A stretch of 62,450 nt of DNA, from NCBI GenBank assembly GCA_964354255.1, contig CAYGYX010000006.1:1-62450 (forward strand), read 5' to 3'. Source of the stretch: VGBK01 sp964354255 (GTDB taxonomy: Bacteria; Actinomycetota; Acidimicrobiia; Spongiisociales; UBA11373). Position 1 is the first letter of the stretch. Each line of letters starts with the position of its first letter. The position numbers and the translations under genes were made by a program. Under the pieces are notes generated by a model. It worked only from the letters and a program-made list of their open reading frames with translations. It had not been told where the DNA came from and searched no databases. Shown in pieces: positions 43,982-51,586 of the stretch.

Positions 43982-44038
43982 GGTTACCCCGCCTCCGGTC
44001 CGCAGGCTACCAACGGGAGCCGTCGGGGGCCGAGCCTT

Positions 44039-45205
44039 CTACGGGCAGTCCCCGGGCCAGACCAGGTGGAGCGCCTCGGCCAGGGCCGTCCGGGTGGCCG
44101 GGCCGGCCAGGCCGTCCACCTGCAGGCCGGGAATGGCGGCCTGGAATGCCCGGACTGCGTTGGCGGTGGCGGCGTTGTACCGCGGGCCGGTGCTACCCGG
44201 GTCGTAGCCGGCCACCCGCAGCCAGCGCTTCAACTCCTGCACCTCGGCGCTGCGGGTGCCCCGGATGAGGACGTGGTCGTCGCCGGCGGTGAGGGCGGCA
44301 AAGCCGGGCTTCTGGGAGAGGGTCAGGATCGCCGTCCGGGTCTGGGCTCCGACCACGCCGTCGGGGGTGAGGTTCCGGCTCTGCTGGAAGAGGCGCACCG
44401 CCTCGTAGGTGGCCGCGTTGAAGGCGCCGTCCAGCGGCCCCGGGTCGAAGCCGCGCACTTTCAGGAACCCTTGCAGCTCGTAGACGGCGGGCCCGGAGTC
44501 GCTGCGCCGCAGGAGCCCGGTTCCCGCGAGCAGGGCAGCCAGGGGGGCGGTGTCGGCGGGAGTGCACGCCGGAGCAACGATCTCCACGGAGCCTCGGCCC
44601 AGCCCTTCGGCGGTCCGCAAGGCCTCGAACGCGTCAACGATCACGCCTGCCGGGTCCCGCAGTTCGAAGTGCAGGTGGGGTGGGCAGCCGGCCATGGTGT
44701 CGCAGTTCCCGCTGTCGCCCACCCAGCCGATCAATTGCCCTGCCTCCACGTGGGTGCCCGGGATGATCCCCGGGGCGATGCCCCAGGCCAGGCCGTCGTC
44801 GGTGCCGGGGTTGTCGTTGTTCAGGTGGATGTACCAGGACTCCCAGCCGTCGTCGTGGGCCACGATCAGGGTGCAGCAGCGCTCCGGGTTCAGGGCTGCT
44901 GGGTTGCGCGAGTAGTTGACGTAGGCGATGGTGCCGCTCGCCGCGGCGTAGACCGGGGTGAGCTTCGGGGCCAGGATGTCCTGGGCGTGGTGGGTGCCGT
45001 CGGCCCGGGCGTCCCAGAAGCCCGACCGGGTGCCGGTCGTGGCCTCGCCCCCCACCGGGAAGGTCAGCGGGTAGTCGACCACCTCCCCGAACTGGTGGGC
45101 GGCCTCCTGGGCCCCGGCCGGGGCCGCCGCCCCCGCCACGAGGAGGATGAGGCACACGGCGATCATTCGGCCAGCCCGCGCGGGGGAACGGGATACCTGG
45201 GGCAT
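44039..45205 (-). CDS. Secreted M23 peptidase with two peptidoglycan-binding domains
   Basis: A 388-residue exported protein. A signal peptide (MIAVCLILLVAGAAAPAGAQ) comes first; Met14 is an equally good start. The LytM/M23 domain has zinc ligands in GTHHAQDILAP (HxxxD) and PHLHFELRDP (HxH). Two PG_binding_1 domains follow, around AVYELQGFLKVRGFDPGPLDG and EVQELKRWLRVAGYDPGSTGP, each ending in DGxxGxxTRTA. It should bind and possibly cut cell-wall peptidoglycan, or regulate other hydrolases. The residue pairs needed for activity look intact. It lies between a transporter and a lipoprotein, with no clear operon. Confidence 0.88.
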   Translation of the reverse strand: MPQVSRSPARAGRMIAVCLILLVAGAAAPAGAQEAAHQFGEVVDYPLTFPVGGEATTGTRSGFWDARADGTHHAQDILAPKLTPVYAAASGTIAYVNYSRNPAALNPERCCTLIVAHDDGWESWYIHLNNDNPGTDDGLAWGIAPGIIPGTHVEAGQLIGWVGDSGNCDTMAGCPPHLHFELRDPAGVIVDAFEALRTAEGLGRGSVEIVAPACTPADTAPLAALLAGTGLLRRSDSGPAVYELQGFLKVRGFDPGPLDGAFNAATYEAVRLFQQSRNLTPDGVVGAQTRTAILTLSQKPGFAALTAGDDHVLIRGTRSAEVQELKRWLRVAGYDPGSTGPRYNAATANAVRAFQAAIPGLQVDGLAGPATRTALAEALHLVWPGDCP

Positions 45206-45396
45206 CTGCCGTATGTATCGGCAGATTCGGCCGCCGGGTTCACCCGGCGGTGGCGGGCGGGCCCGGCCGCCGGAAGGGCCGAAGCGGTCCCGAACCGGGG
45301 TGCCCGAGTAGGCTTCCGGTGGAGATGCCGGCGCGCAGCCCCCGGTGGGGCCGGCGCCCCGCCGGTCCCCCGGATGTGCGCCCGAGGAGGCGAGAG

Positions 45397-46260
45397 ATGA
45401 CGAGGAAGGCCGTTCTGGTGATCACCGTCCTGGCGCTGCTGGCGGCCCTCAGCGCCTGCGGAGACGACGACGGCGGCTCGGTCTTCGAGGGAAGCACCAC
45501 GACCGCGGCCGGGTCGACGACCACGACGGCCGGGTCTAGCTCGACAACGGCCGCCCCCACGACCAGTGCGGAAGTGACCACGACGGGTGGGGGCGGCAGC
45601 AACGCTCTCGGCGGGCTGGTGGCCGACGTGCTCACTCAGGGGGCGGGGGCGGATGACCCCGTCGTCACCGGTGGGGAAGAGGAGTGCCTCACCTCCGGCC
45701 TGTCCCAGGCAATCGGGGCAGAGAGGTTCGCCGAGCTCGACGCCCTCGCCGCCGGCGCCACCGACATGTCGGTGGTGTTCAGCCAGATGACCGACCCGGA
45801 GTTGGACGCGCTGGTCGATGTGATCAGCACCTGCATCGACGTGGAGGCCCTGCTCACCGAGGAGATGACTGGTGAGGAGTTGAGCCCGGAGGCGGTCGCC
45901 TGCTTCGCCGGGACCCTCTCCCAGGAAGACACCCTGCAGAGCCTGATCAGGGCGATGCTTACCGGTGAGGACCCCACCACCAACCCGGAGTTCATCACGC
46001 TCATGATCCAGGTCATGACCGAGGACTGCGTGGAGCCTCTGGAGGCCATGCTGGTCGACGAGTTCGTGGCCGGCGGCATGAGCGAGGAGGGGGCGGCCTG
46101 TGTCGCCGACAGGTTCATGCGGGGGGGCCTCTTCGAGGCTGTCCTGAACGCCATGTTGAGCGAGACGGACATCACCACTGATCCCGAGTTGACCGACCAG
46201 ATGATGGCGGCGTTCACCGAGTGCCTGACCCCCGAGGAGATGGAGAACCTGGGCGGGTAG
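45397..46260 (+). CDS. Lipoprotein of unknown function
   Basis: A 287-residue lipoprotein. A lipobox (LLAALSAC) follows the hydrophobic core, then a Thr/Ser/Ala/Gly linker of about 50 residues, then an acidic helical domain. The domain contains several Cys-containing segments spaced about 40-50 residues apart (EEECLTSGL, VISTCIDVEALL, AVACFAGTLS, TEDCVEPLEAM, GAACVADRFM, AFTECLTPEEM), which look like internally repeated helical units that could form disulfides. I recognise no family. GAGGAGG ends 6 bases before ATG 45397, which rules out the longer upstream frame. Confidence 0.75.
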   Translation: MTRKAVLVITVLALLAALSACGDDDGGSVFEGSTTTAAGSTTTTAGSSSTTAAPTTSAEVTTTGGGGSNALGGLVADVLTQGAGADDPVVTGGEEECLTSGLSQAIGAERFAELDALAAGATDMSVVFSQMTDPELDALVDVISTCIDVEALLTEEMTGEELSPEAVACFAGTLSQEDTLQSLIRAMLTGEDPTTNPEFITLMIQVMTEDCVEPLEAMLVDEFVAGGMSEEGAACVADRFMRGGLFEAVLNAMLSETDITTDPELTDQMMAAFTECLTPEEMENLGG

Positions 46261-46335
46261 GTAGACAGGGTGCCGGCTGCGCTCTGCCGAACCTAAGCCG
46301 GCTCACGACGAGGCTCACCCGTGGTGGGATCCCTC

Positions 46336-46890
46336 TCACCCCACACCGAGGCGGGCCGCCTCCTCGGGTGCCTGTTCCCGCAGCAGGTCGAAGTTGGCGT
46401 ACTGGCCGATGATGTTGAAGCCGGCGATCAGCTCGGCGACCTCGGCATCGGAGCCGTAGTCGGTCCAGGCCTGGCGGTAGGCGTCGTAGGTGTCGTCGGG
46501 CAGCCTGCTGATGGCCAGCGTTATGTGGGCGTCCACCGTGGCCCGGTCCGCCTCACCGAGGGCCTCCCGCCGGTGGCCGAAGGCGACGAACTGCTGGATG
46601 TACTGCTCCTTGAGGGCGCCCAGTTCGGCGGCGGCGGTGGCGGCGTCGGGCCGGTCGGTCAGCAGGGCGATGACGTCGTCGTAGGCCGCCACATACAGGT
46701 CCCCAATCTGGTCGCCGAGCTCGGCCGGGCTGGGGGAGGGCGCGGCAGTGGTGGCCGCCTGGGTGGTGGTCGATGCCCCGGCCGTCGTCACCGTTCCCGG
46801 CTGGGTGGTCGACGGGGCGGCAGCGTCGCCGCCGCAGGCGACGACACCGATGACGCCCAGGGTGCACACGACCGCTGCGATCCGCTTCAT
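46336..46890 (-). CDS. Lipoprotein of unknown function
   Basis: A 184-residue lipoprotein. The signal IAAVVCTLGVIGVVAC ends at the lipobox Cys. A Thr/Ala/Pro linker follows, then a mostly helical acidic domain (ELGDQIGDLYVAAYDDVIALL onward). No known motif is visible. It converges on the preceding lipoprotein with 75 bases between the stops, and the divergent side faces no gene directly. It lies about 90 bases upstream of the ABC exporter genes' 3' end on the same strand. The role is unknown. Confidence 0.7.
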   Translation of the reverse strand: MKRIAAVVCTLGVIGVVACGGDAAAPSTTQPGTVTTAGASTTTQAATTAAPSPSPAELGDQIGDLYVAAYDDVIALLTDRPDAATAAAELGALKEQYIQQFVAFGHRREALGEADRATVDAHITLAISRLPDDTYDAYRQAWTDYGSDAEVAELIAGFNIIGQYANFDLLREQAPEEAARLGVG

Positions 46891-46986
46891 CCCGCCTCCT
46901 GATCAGTGGTCTGGGCCCGGGAGGCTACCGGGGGAGGAGCAGCTCGCGGAATCCCGCCCTCCCGGTGCCTCGGGTCGGGGCCGGCG

Positions 46987-48954
46987 CTAGGACGCCTCCC
47001 CGAAAGCCTCGAGGAACTGGCTGTGGTACAGCTCGTAGTAGAAGCCGCGACGCTCCATCAGCTCCTCGTGGTTCCCCTGCTCGACGATGGCCCCGTGGTC
47101 CATCACCAGGATGGTGTGCGCCCGGCGGATGGTGGAGAGGCGATGGGCGATGACGAAGCTGGTGCGGCCCCGCATCAGCCCGGCCATCGCCTGCTGGATG
47201 AGCACCTCGGTGCGGGTGTCCACCGAGCTCGTCGCCTCGTCGAGGATGAGGATCTGCGGGTCGGCCAGGACTGCCCGGGCGATGGTGAGCAGCTGCTTCT
47301 CCCCCTGGGAGATGTTGGTGGCGTCGTCGTCCACCATCGTCTGGTAGCCGTCGGGGAGGGTATGGATGAAGTGGTGGGCCCGGGCGGCCCGGGCGGCCGC
47401 CTCCACCTCCAGGTCGGTGGCCCCCTCCTTGCCGTAGGCGATGTTCTCGCGGATGGTGCCGCGGAACAGCCACGGGTCTTGCAGCACCATCCCGAACAGC
47501 CGGCGCAGCCCGCTGCGGGCCATCTGCCGGGTGTCCAGCCCGTCGATGGCGATGCGGCCCCCGTCGATCTCGTAGAAGCGGAGCAGGAGGTTCACCAGCG
47601 TGGTCTTGCCCGCTCCCGTAGGTCCCACGATGGCTACGGTCTCGCCGGCCGGCACCTCCAGGCTGAGGCCCTCGATCAGCGGGTTGTCGGGCAGGTAGCG
47701 GAAGGAGACGTCCTCCAGCGAGATGCGGCCGCGGGTAGTGATGAGGACGGCCGGCCGTTCGGGGTTGGGTTTCTCCTCCGCTTCATCGAGCACCTCGAAG
47801 ACCCGCTCGGCCGAGGCGGCGGTGGATTGCAGCACGTTGGCGATGGCCGCCGTCTGGGCGATCGGCTGGGTGAACTGACGGGTGTACTGGATGAAGGCCT
47901 GGACGTCACCGAGGGAGAGGGTGCCCTGGGCCACCCGCAGGCCGCCTACCACCGCCACGGCCACGTAGTTCAGGTTGGAGATGAACATCATGGCCGGCTG
48001 GATGATCCCGGAGATGAACTGGGCCCTGAAGCTGGCCCGGTAGAGCCCCTCGTTCTCCTCGTCGAAGCGCTCGATGGCGGCCTGCCGGCGCCCGAAGACC
48101 TGGACCACCGCGTGGCCGGTGAAGACCTCCTCGATGAAGCCGTCTACGTCCCCGGTGCGTTTCCACTGGGCGGCGAACTGGCGCTGGGAGCGGCGGGCGA
48201 TCAGCACCGTCACTACCAGGGCCAGCGGCACGGCCCCTAGTGAGATCAGCGTCAGCAGCGGGCTGATGGTCAGCATCATGACCACCACGCCCACCATCGT
48301 GAGGACCGCGCCGATGAGCTGGGTCAGGCTCTGCGTCAGGGTGTTGGCGACGTTGTCGATGTCGTTGGTGAGCCGGGAGAGCAGGTCGCCGCGGGCGTGC
48401 CGGTCGAAGTAACTCAGCGGCAGCCGGGCCAGCTTGAGGTCCACCGCTTCCCGCAGGCGGAAGATGGTGCGCTGCACCACCCCGGCCGTCAGGTACTGCT
48501 GCGCCCAGCCGAAGAGTGAGCTGAGCAGGTAGATGCCGGCCAGGAGGCCCAGGGTCGCTCCGATGGCCCCGAAGTCGACCCCGACGCCGGGGGTGACCTG
48601 CATGCCCGAGAGCATGTCGGCTAGTTGACCTTGGCCCTGCTCGCGCAGGCCGGCGACCACCTGCTCCTGGGTGGCGCCCACCGGGAGGCGGCTGCCGATG
48701 ACTCCCTCGAACAGCAGGTTGGTGGCGTGGCCGAGGATTCGGGGCCCGACGATGGCCAGGGCCACGCTGGCCACCGCCAGCACCAGCACCACGGCCAGCT
48801 TGGCCCGCTCGGGCCGGAGCCAGCCCAGCAGTCGGCGGAAGGAGGTGCCGAAGTCCCGGGCCTTCTCGACAGGCATCGCGCCGTGGAACATGGGCCCCGG
48901 CGGCCGCCTCCCGGGGCCGATGGGCCCGAACCCGGCTCGGCGGCGGTCGCTCAT
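46987..48954 (-). CDS. ABC exporter half-transporter, catalytic subunit
   Basis: A 655-residue membrane-plus-ATPase protein (type IV exporter fold). Six TM segments follow a ~60-residue N-terminus. The nucleotide-binding domain has Walker A GPTGAGKTT, Q-loop VLQDPWLFRGTI, an atypical signature ISQGEKQ instead of LSGGQ, and Walker B LILDEATSSVD with the catalytic Glu. It begins at ATG 48954, overlapping the partner's TGA by 4 bases, so the pair is co-translated and almost certainly forms a heterodimer. An open frame extends upstream through the partner gene but is a shadow. Drugs, lipids or peptides are possible substrates. Confidence 0.92.
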   Translation of the reverse strand: MSDRRRAGFGPIGPGRRPPGPMFHGAMPVEKARDFGTSFRRLLGWLRPERAKLAVVLVLAVASVALAIVGPRILGHATNLLFEGVIGSRLPVGATQEQVVAGLREQGQGQLADMLSGMQVTPGVGVDFGAIGATLGLLAGIYLLSSLFGWAQQYLTAGVVQRTIFRLREAVDLKLARLPLSYFDRHARGDLLSRLTNDIDNVANTLTQSLTQLIGAVLTMVGVVVMMLTISPLLTLISLGAVPLALVVTVLIARRSQRQFAAQWKRTGDVDGFIEEVFTGHAVVQVFGRRQAAIERFDEENEGLYRASFRAQFISGIIQPAMMFISNLNYVAVAVVGGLRVAQGTLSLGDVQAFIQYTRQFTQPIAQTAAIANVLQSTAASAERVFEVLDEAEEKPNPERPAVLITTRGRISLEDVSFRYLPDNPLIEGLSLEVPAGETVAIVGPTGAGKTTLVNLLLRFYEIDGGRIAIDGLDTRQMARSGLRRLFGMVLQDPWLFRGTIRENIAYGKEGATDLEVEAAARAARAHHFIHTLPDGYQTMVDDDATNISQGEKQLLTIARAVLADPQILILDEATSSVDTRTEVLIQQAMAGLMRGRTSFVIAHRLSTIRRAHTILVMDHGAIVEQGNHEELMERRGFYYELYHSQFLEAFGEAS

Positions 48955-50723
48955 GCCGCCTCCTCGGGGGTGAGCTGCGAGTAGACGATCTCCCGGTAGG
49001 TCTCGCAGGTCTCGAGGAGGTCCTGGTGGGTGCCGATCCCGGCGATCGACCCTTCGGCGAGCACCACGATGCGGTCGGCGTGCATGATCGTCCCCACCCG
49101 CTGGGCGACGATCAGCACCGTCGCCTCCCGGGTCTCGGTGCGCAGGGCGGCCCGGAGCCGGGCGTCGGTGGTGAAGTCGAGGGCGGAGAAGCTGTCGTCG
49201 AACACGTAGATCTCCGGACGGCGCACCACTGCCCGGGCGATGGCGAGGCGCTGGCGCTGCCCGCCGGAGAGGTTGGCCCCTCCCTGGTCGATGGGCGCCT
49301 CCAGCCCGCCCATCTCCTCCACGAACTCCCGGGCTGCCGCCACGTGGAGGGCGTGCCCGATCTCCTCGTCGGTGGCCCCGGGCCGGCCGTCGCGCACGTT
49401 GGCGGCCACGGTGCCGGCGAACAGGAAGGCCCGTTGGGGGACGAAGCCGATCCGGCTCCACAGCTCCTCCTGGGCGAGGCGGCGCACGTCCACCCCGTCC
49501 ACCAGAACCTCCCCGGCGGTGGCGTCGCAGAAGCGGGGGACCAGGTTCACCAGGGTGGACTTGCCGCTGCCGGTGCTGCCCACGACGGCGGTGATCTCCC
49601 CGGGTCCGGTGGAGAAGGAGATGCTGGAGAGGACCGGCTCGTCGGCGCCCGGGTAGCGGAACTCGACGTTGCGGAACTCCAGGGTCCCGAGGTGTGGGGG
49701 AGCGGGCACGGGGTCCGCCGGGTCGGAGATGCTGGGGACGGTGTCGAGCACCTCCTGGATGCGGTCGGCCGAGGCCGCCGCCCGGGGGACCGCTACGAAC
49801 ATCATCGTGGCGATCAGCACCGAGAAGAGGATGTGCATCAAGTAGGTGAGGAAGGCGGTCAGGTCGCCGATCAGCAGGTCCCCATCGCCCACCAGCAGGC
49901 TGCCGAACCACATGACGGCGGTCATGGAGAGGTTCAGCACCAGCATGATCCCCGGCATCACCAGGGCGAACAGGCGGGTGACGCGCAGGGAGGTGCCGGT
50001 GAGGTCGGCGTTGGCCTCGGCGAAGCGGCGCTGGTCGTGCTCGGTGCGGTCGAAGGCCCGGATCACCCGGATGCCGGCCAGGGCCTCGCGCATCACCCGG
50101 TTGATGAGATCGATCTTCACCTGCATGGACCGGAAGAGCGGCACCGCCCGGCTGGCGATCAGGGCGACGAACCCGGCCATGATCGGCAGGGTCACCACGA
50201 TGGAGAGGGAGAGGCGCTGGTTGATGCGCAGGGCCATCACCACGCCGCCGACCCCCATGATCGGGGCCATCGCCATCATCGTCAGCCCGAGCAGGGCCAC
50301 CATCTGCACCTGTTGCACGTCGTTGGTGGCCCGGGTGATGAGCGAGTGGGTGCCGAAGCGGCTCAGCTCCATCTGGGAGAAGGTCTCCACCCGGCGGAAC
50401 AGGGCCGAGCGCAGGTCGCGCCCGAAGGCCATGGAGCTGCGAGCGGCCAGCCACACGCTGACCACGGCCGTCACCCCCATGACCAGGGTTACCCCGAGCA
50501 TGACGCCGCCGATGATCAGGATGTGGCGGGTGTCCCCCTTCACCACCCCGTTGTCGATGATGTCGGCGTTGAGCGTCGGCAGGTACAGGTTGGCGATGGC
50601 CTGGGCCGTGAGCAGGACGAGGGCGATGGCGATGGGCCGGCGGTAGGGTCGAAGATACGCGGCGAGGAGGCGGCGCAGTCCACCGCCCCTCCTGTCGGCG
50701 GCGGGTACCGGGGCACCGGGCAC
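48951..50723 (-). CDS. ABC exporter half-transporter, degenerate-site subunit
   Basis: A 590-residue partner of the next gene. Six TM segments come first (from YRRPIAIALVLLTAQAIANLYL). The nucleotide-binding domain has Walker A GSTGSGKST and a canonical signature LSGGQRQ, but Walker B ends FDDSFSALD with Asp in place of the catalytic Glu. Together with the partner's ISQGE this means one competent and one degenerate ATP site, as in LmrCD and TM287/288-type heterodimers. Start at ATG 50723. The promoter should lie in the short divergent spacer to the methyltransferase-like lipoprotein gene. Confidence 0.92.
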   Translation of the reverse strand: MPGAPVPAADRRGGGLRRLLAAYLRPYRRPIAIALVLLTAQAIANLYLPTLNADIIDNGVVKGDTRHILIIGGVMLGVTLVMGVTAVVSVWLAARSSMAFGRDLRSALFRRVETFSQMELSRFGTHSLITRATNDVQQVQMVALLGLTMMAMAPIMGVGGVVMALRINQRLSLSIVVTLPIMAGFVALIASRAVPLFRSMQVKIDLINRVMREALAGIRVIRAFDRTEHDQRRFAEANADLTGTSLRVTRLFALVMPGIMLVLNLSMTAVMWFGSLLVGDGDLLIGDLTAFLTYLMHILFSVLIATMMFVAVPRAAASADRIQEVLDTVPSISDPADPVPAPPHLGTLEFRNVEFRYPGADEPVLSSISFSTGPGEITAVVGSTGSGKSTLVNLVPRFCDATAGEVLVDGVDVRRLAQEELWSRIGFVPQRAFLFAGTVAANVRDGRPGATDEEIGHALHVAAAREFVEEMGGLEAPIDQGGANLSGGQRQRLAIARAVVRRPEIYVFDDSFSALDFTTDARLRAALRTETREATVLIVAQRVGTIMHADRIVVLAEGSIAGIGTHQDLLETCETYREIVYSQLTPEEAA

Positions 50724-50803
50724 GCCGGCAGGGTAGTGACGCCCGGGCGGGGCCCCGCTGCCCCCGGTGGGGGCCCGCGGTGCGGCCGGGGGCCGGCGGG
50801 CAT

Positions 50804-51586
50804 ATGCTCCGCCTCATGAGGTGGCCGACCCTGCTCCTCGTCCTCCTGCTCCTCGGGACGGCGGGGTGCTCCGGTGGAGGACACGGCTCGTCGTCGAGCG
50901 AGACACCGGCCTCCCTGCCGGCCGGGGTCTCCGTGGCGCCTGCCCCCGATCCCTGGGTGGCGCAGCGGGAGGCCATGGTGGAGAGGCAGATCGCCGCCCG
51001 GGGGGTGGCCGACCCGCTGGTGTTGGAAGCGATGCGGGCCGTCCCCCGGCACCTGTTCGTCCCCGACGACGTGCGCCCCGATGCCTACGGGGATTTCCCC
51101 CTGCCCATCGGCTACGGCCAGACCATCTCCCAGCCCTACGTGGTGGCGCTGATGAGCGAGGCCCTGCAGCTCCAGCCGGGCGAGCGGGTGCTGGAGATCG
51201 GCACCGGCTCCGGTTATCAGGCGGCCGTCCTCGCCCAGATGGGCATGGAGGTCTTCTCGATCGAGATCGTCCCCCAGCTGGCCGTCGGCGCCGCTGCCAA
51301 CCTGGCCGCGGCCGGCTACCCATCGGTGGTGACCAGGGCGGCCGACGGCTACTGGGGGTGGGAGGAGCACGCTCCCTTCCGGGCCATCGTGGTGACCGCC
51401 GCCCCCGACCACGTCCCCGAGCCGCTGGTGGCCCAGCTCGCTCCCGGGGGACGGTTGGTGATCCCCATCGGCCCGGTCGGGGCGGTCCAGACCCTGTGGG
51501 CGTTCAGCAAGGATGCCGCCGGGGAGCTGGTCGGCGAGAACCTGGGGCCGGTCCGCTTCGTCCCCTTCACCCGGGCCGAGGGCTGA
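50804..51586 (+). CDS. Exported protein-L-isoaspartate O-methyltransferase-like lipoprotein
   Basis: About 260 residues. The methyltransferase domain matches the PCMT family: REAMVERQIAARGVADPLVLEAM, VPRHLFVPDD, LPIGYGQTISQPYVVALM and the SAM-binding LEIGTGSGYQAAVLAQM. In the cytoplasm PCMT repairs isoaspartyl residues with SAM. Here the protein begins with a signal sequence (WPTLLLVLLLLGTAGC) and lipobox, then a Ser/Gly linker, so it should be a surface or membrane-anchored lipoprotein. SAM is not normally available outside the cell, which makes the exported form puzzling. ATG 50804 or 50816 could be the start. Its 3' end overlaps the convergent gene by 20 bases. Confidence 0.82.
   Translation: MLRLMRWPTLLLVLLLLGTAGCSGGGHGSSSSETPASLPAGVSVAPAPDPWVAQREAMVERQIAARGVADPLVLEAMRAVPRHLFVPDDVRPDAYGDFPLPIGYGQTISQPYVVALMSEALQLQPGERVLEIGTGSGYQAAVLAQMGMEVFSIEIVPQLAVGAAANLAAAGYPSVVTRAADGYWGWEEHAPFRAIVVTAAPDHVPEPLVAQLAPGGRLVIPIGPVGAVQTLWAFSKDAAGELVGENLGPVRFVPFTRAEG

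Noticed and set aside
48955..50976. Upstream extension of the catalytic ABC subunit's frame
   Set aside because: It overlaps the partner subunit in another frame and reads as Arg/Pro-rich shadow sequence. The real start is the ATGA overlap at 48954.
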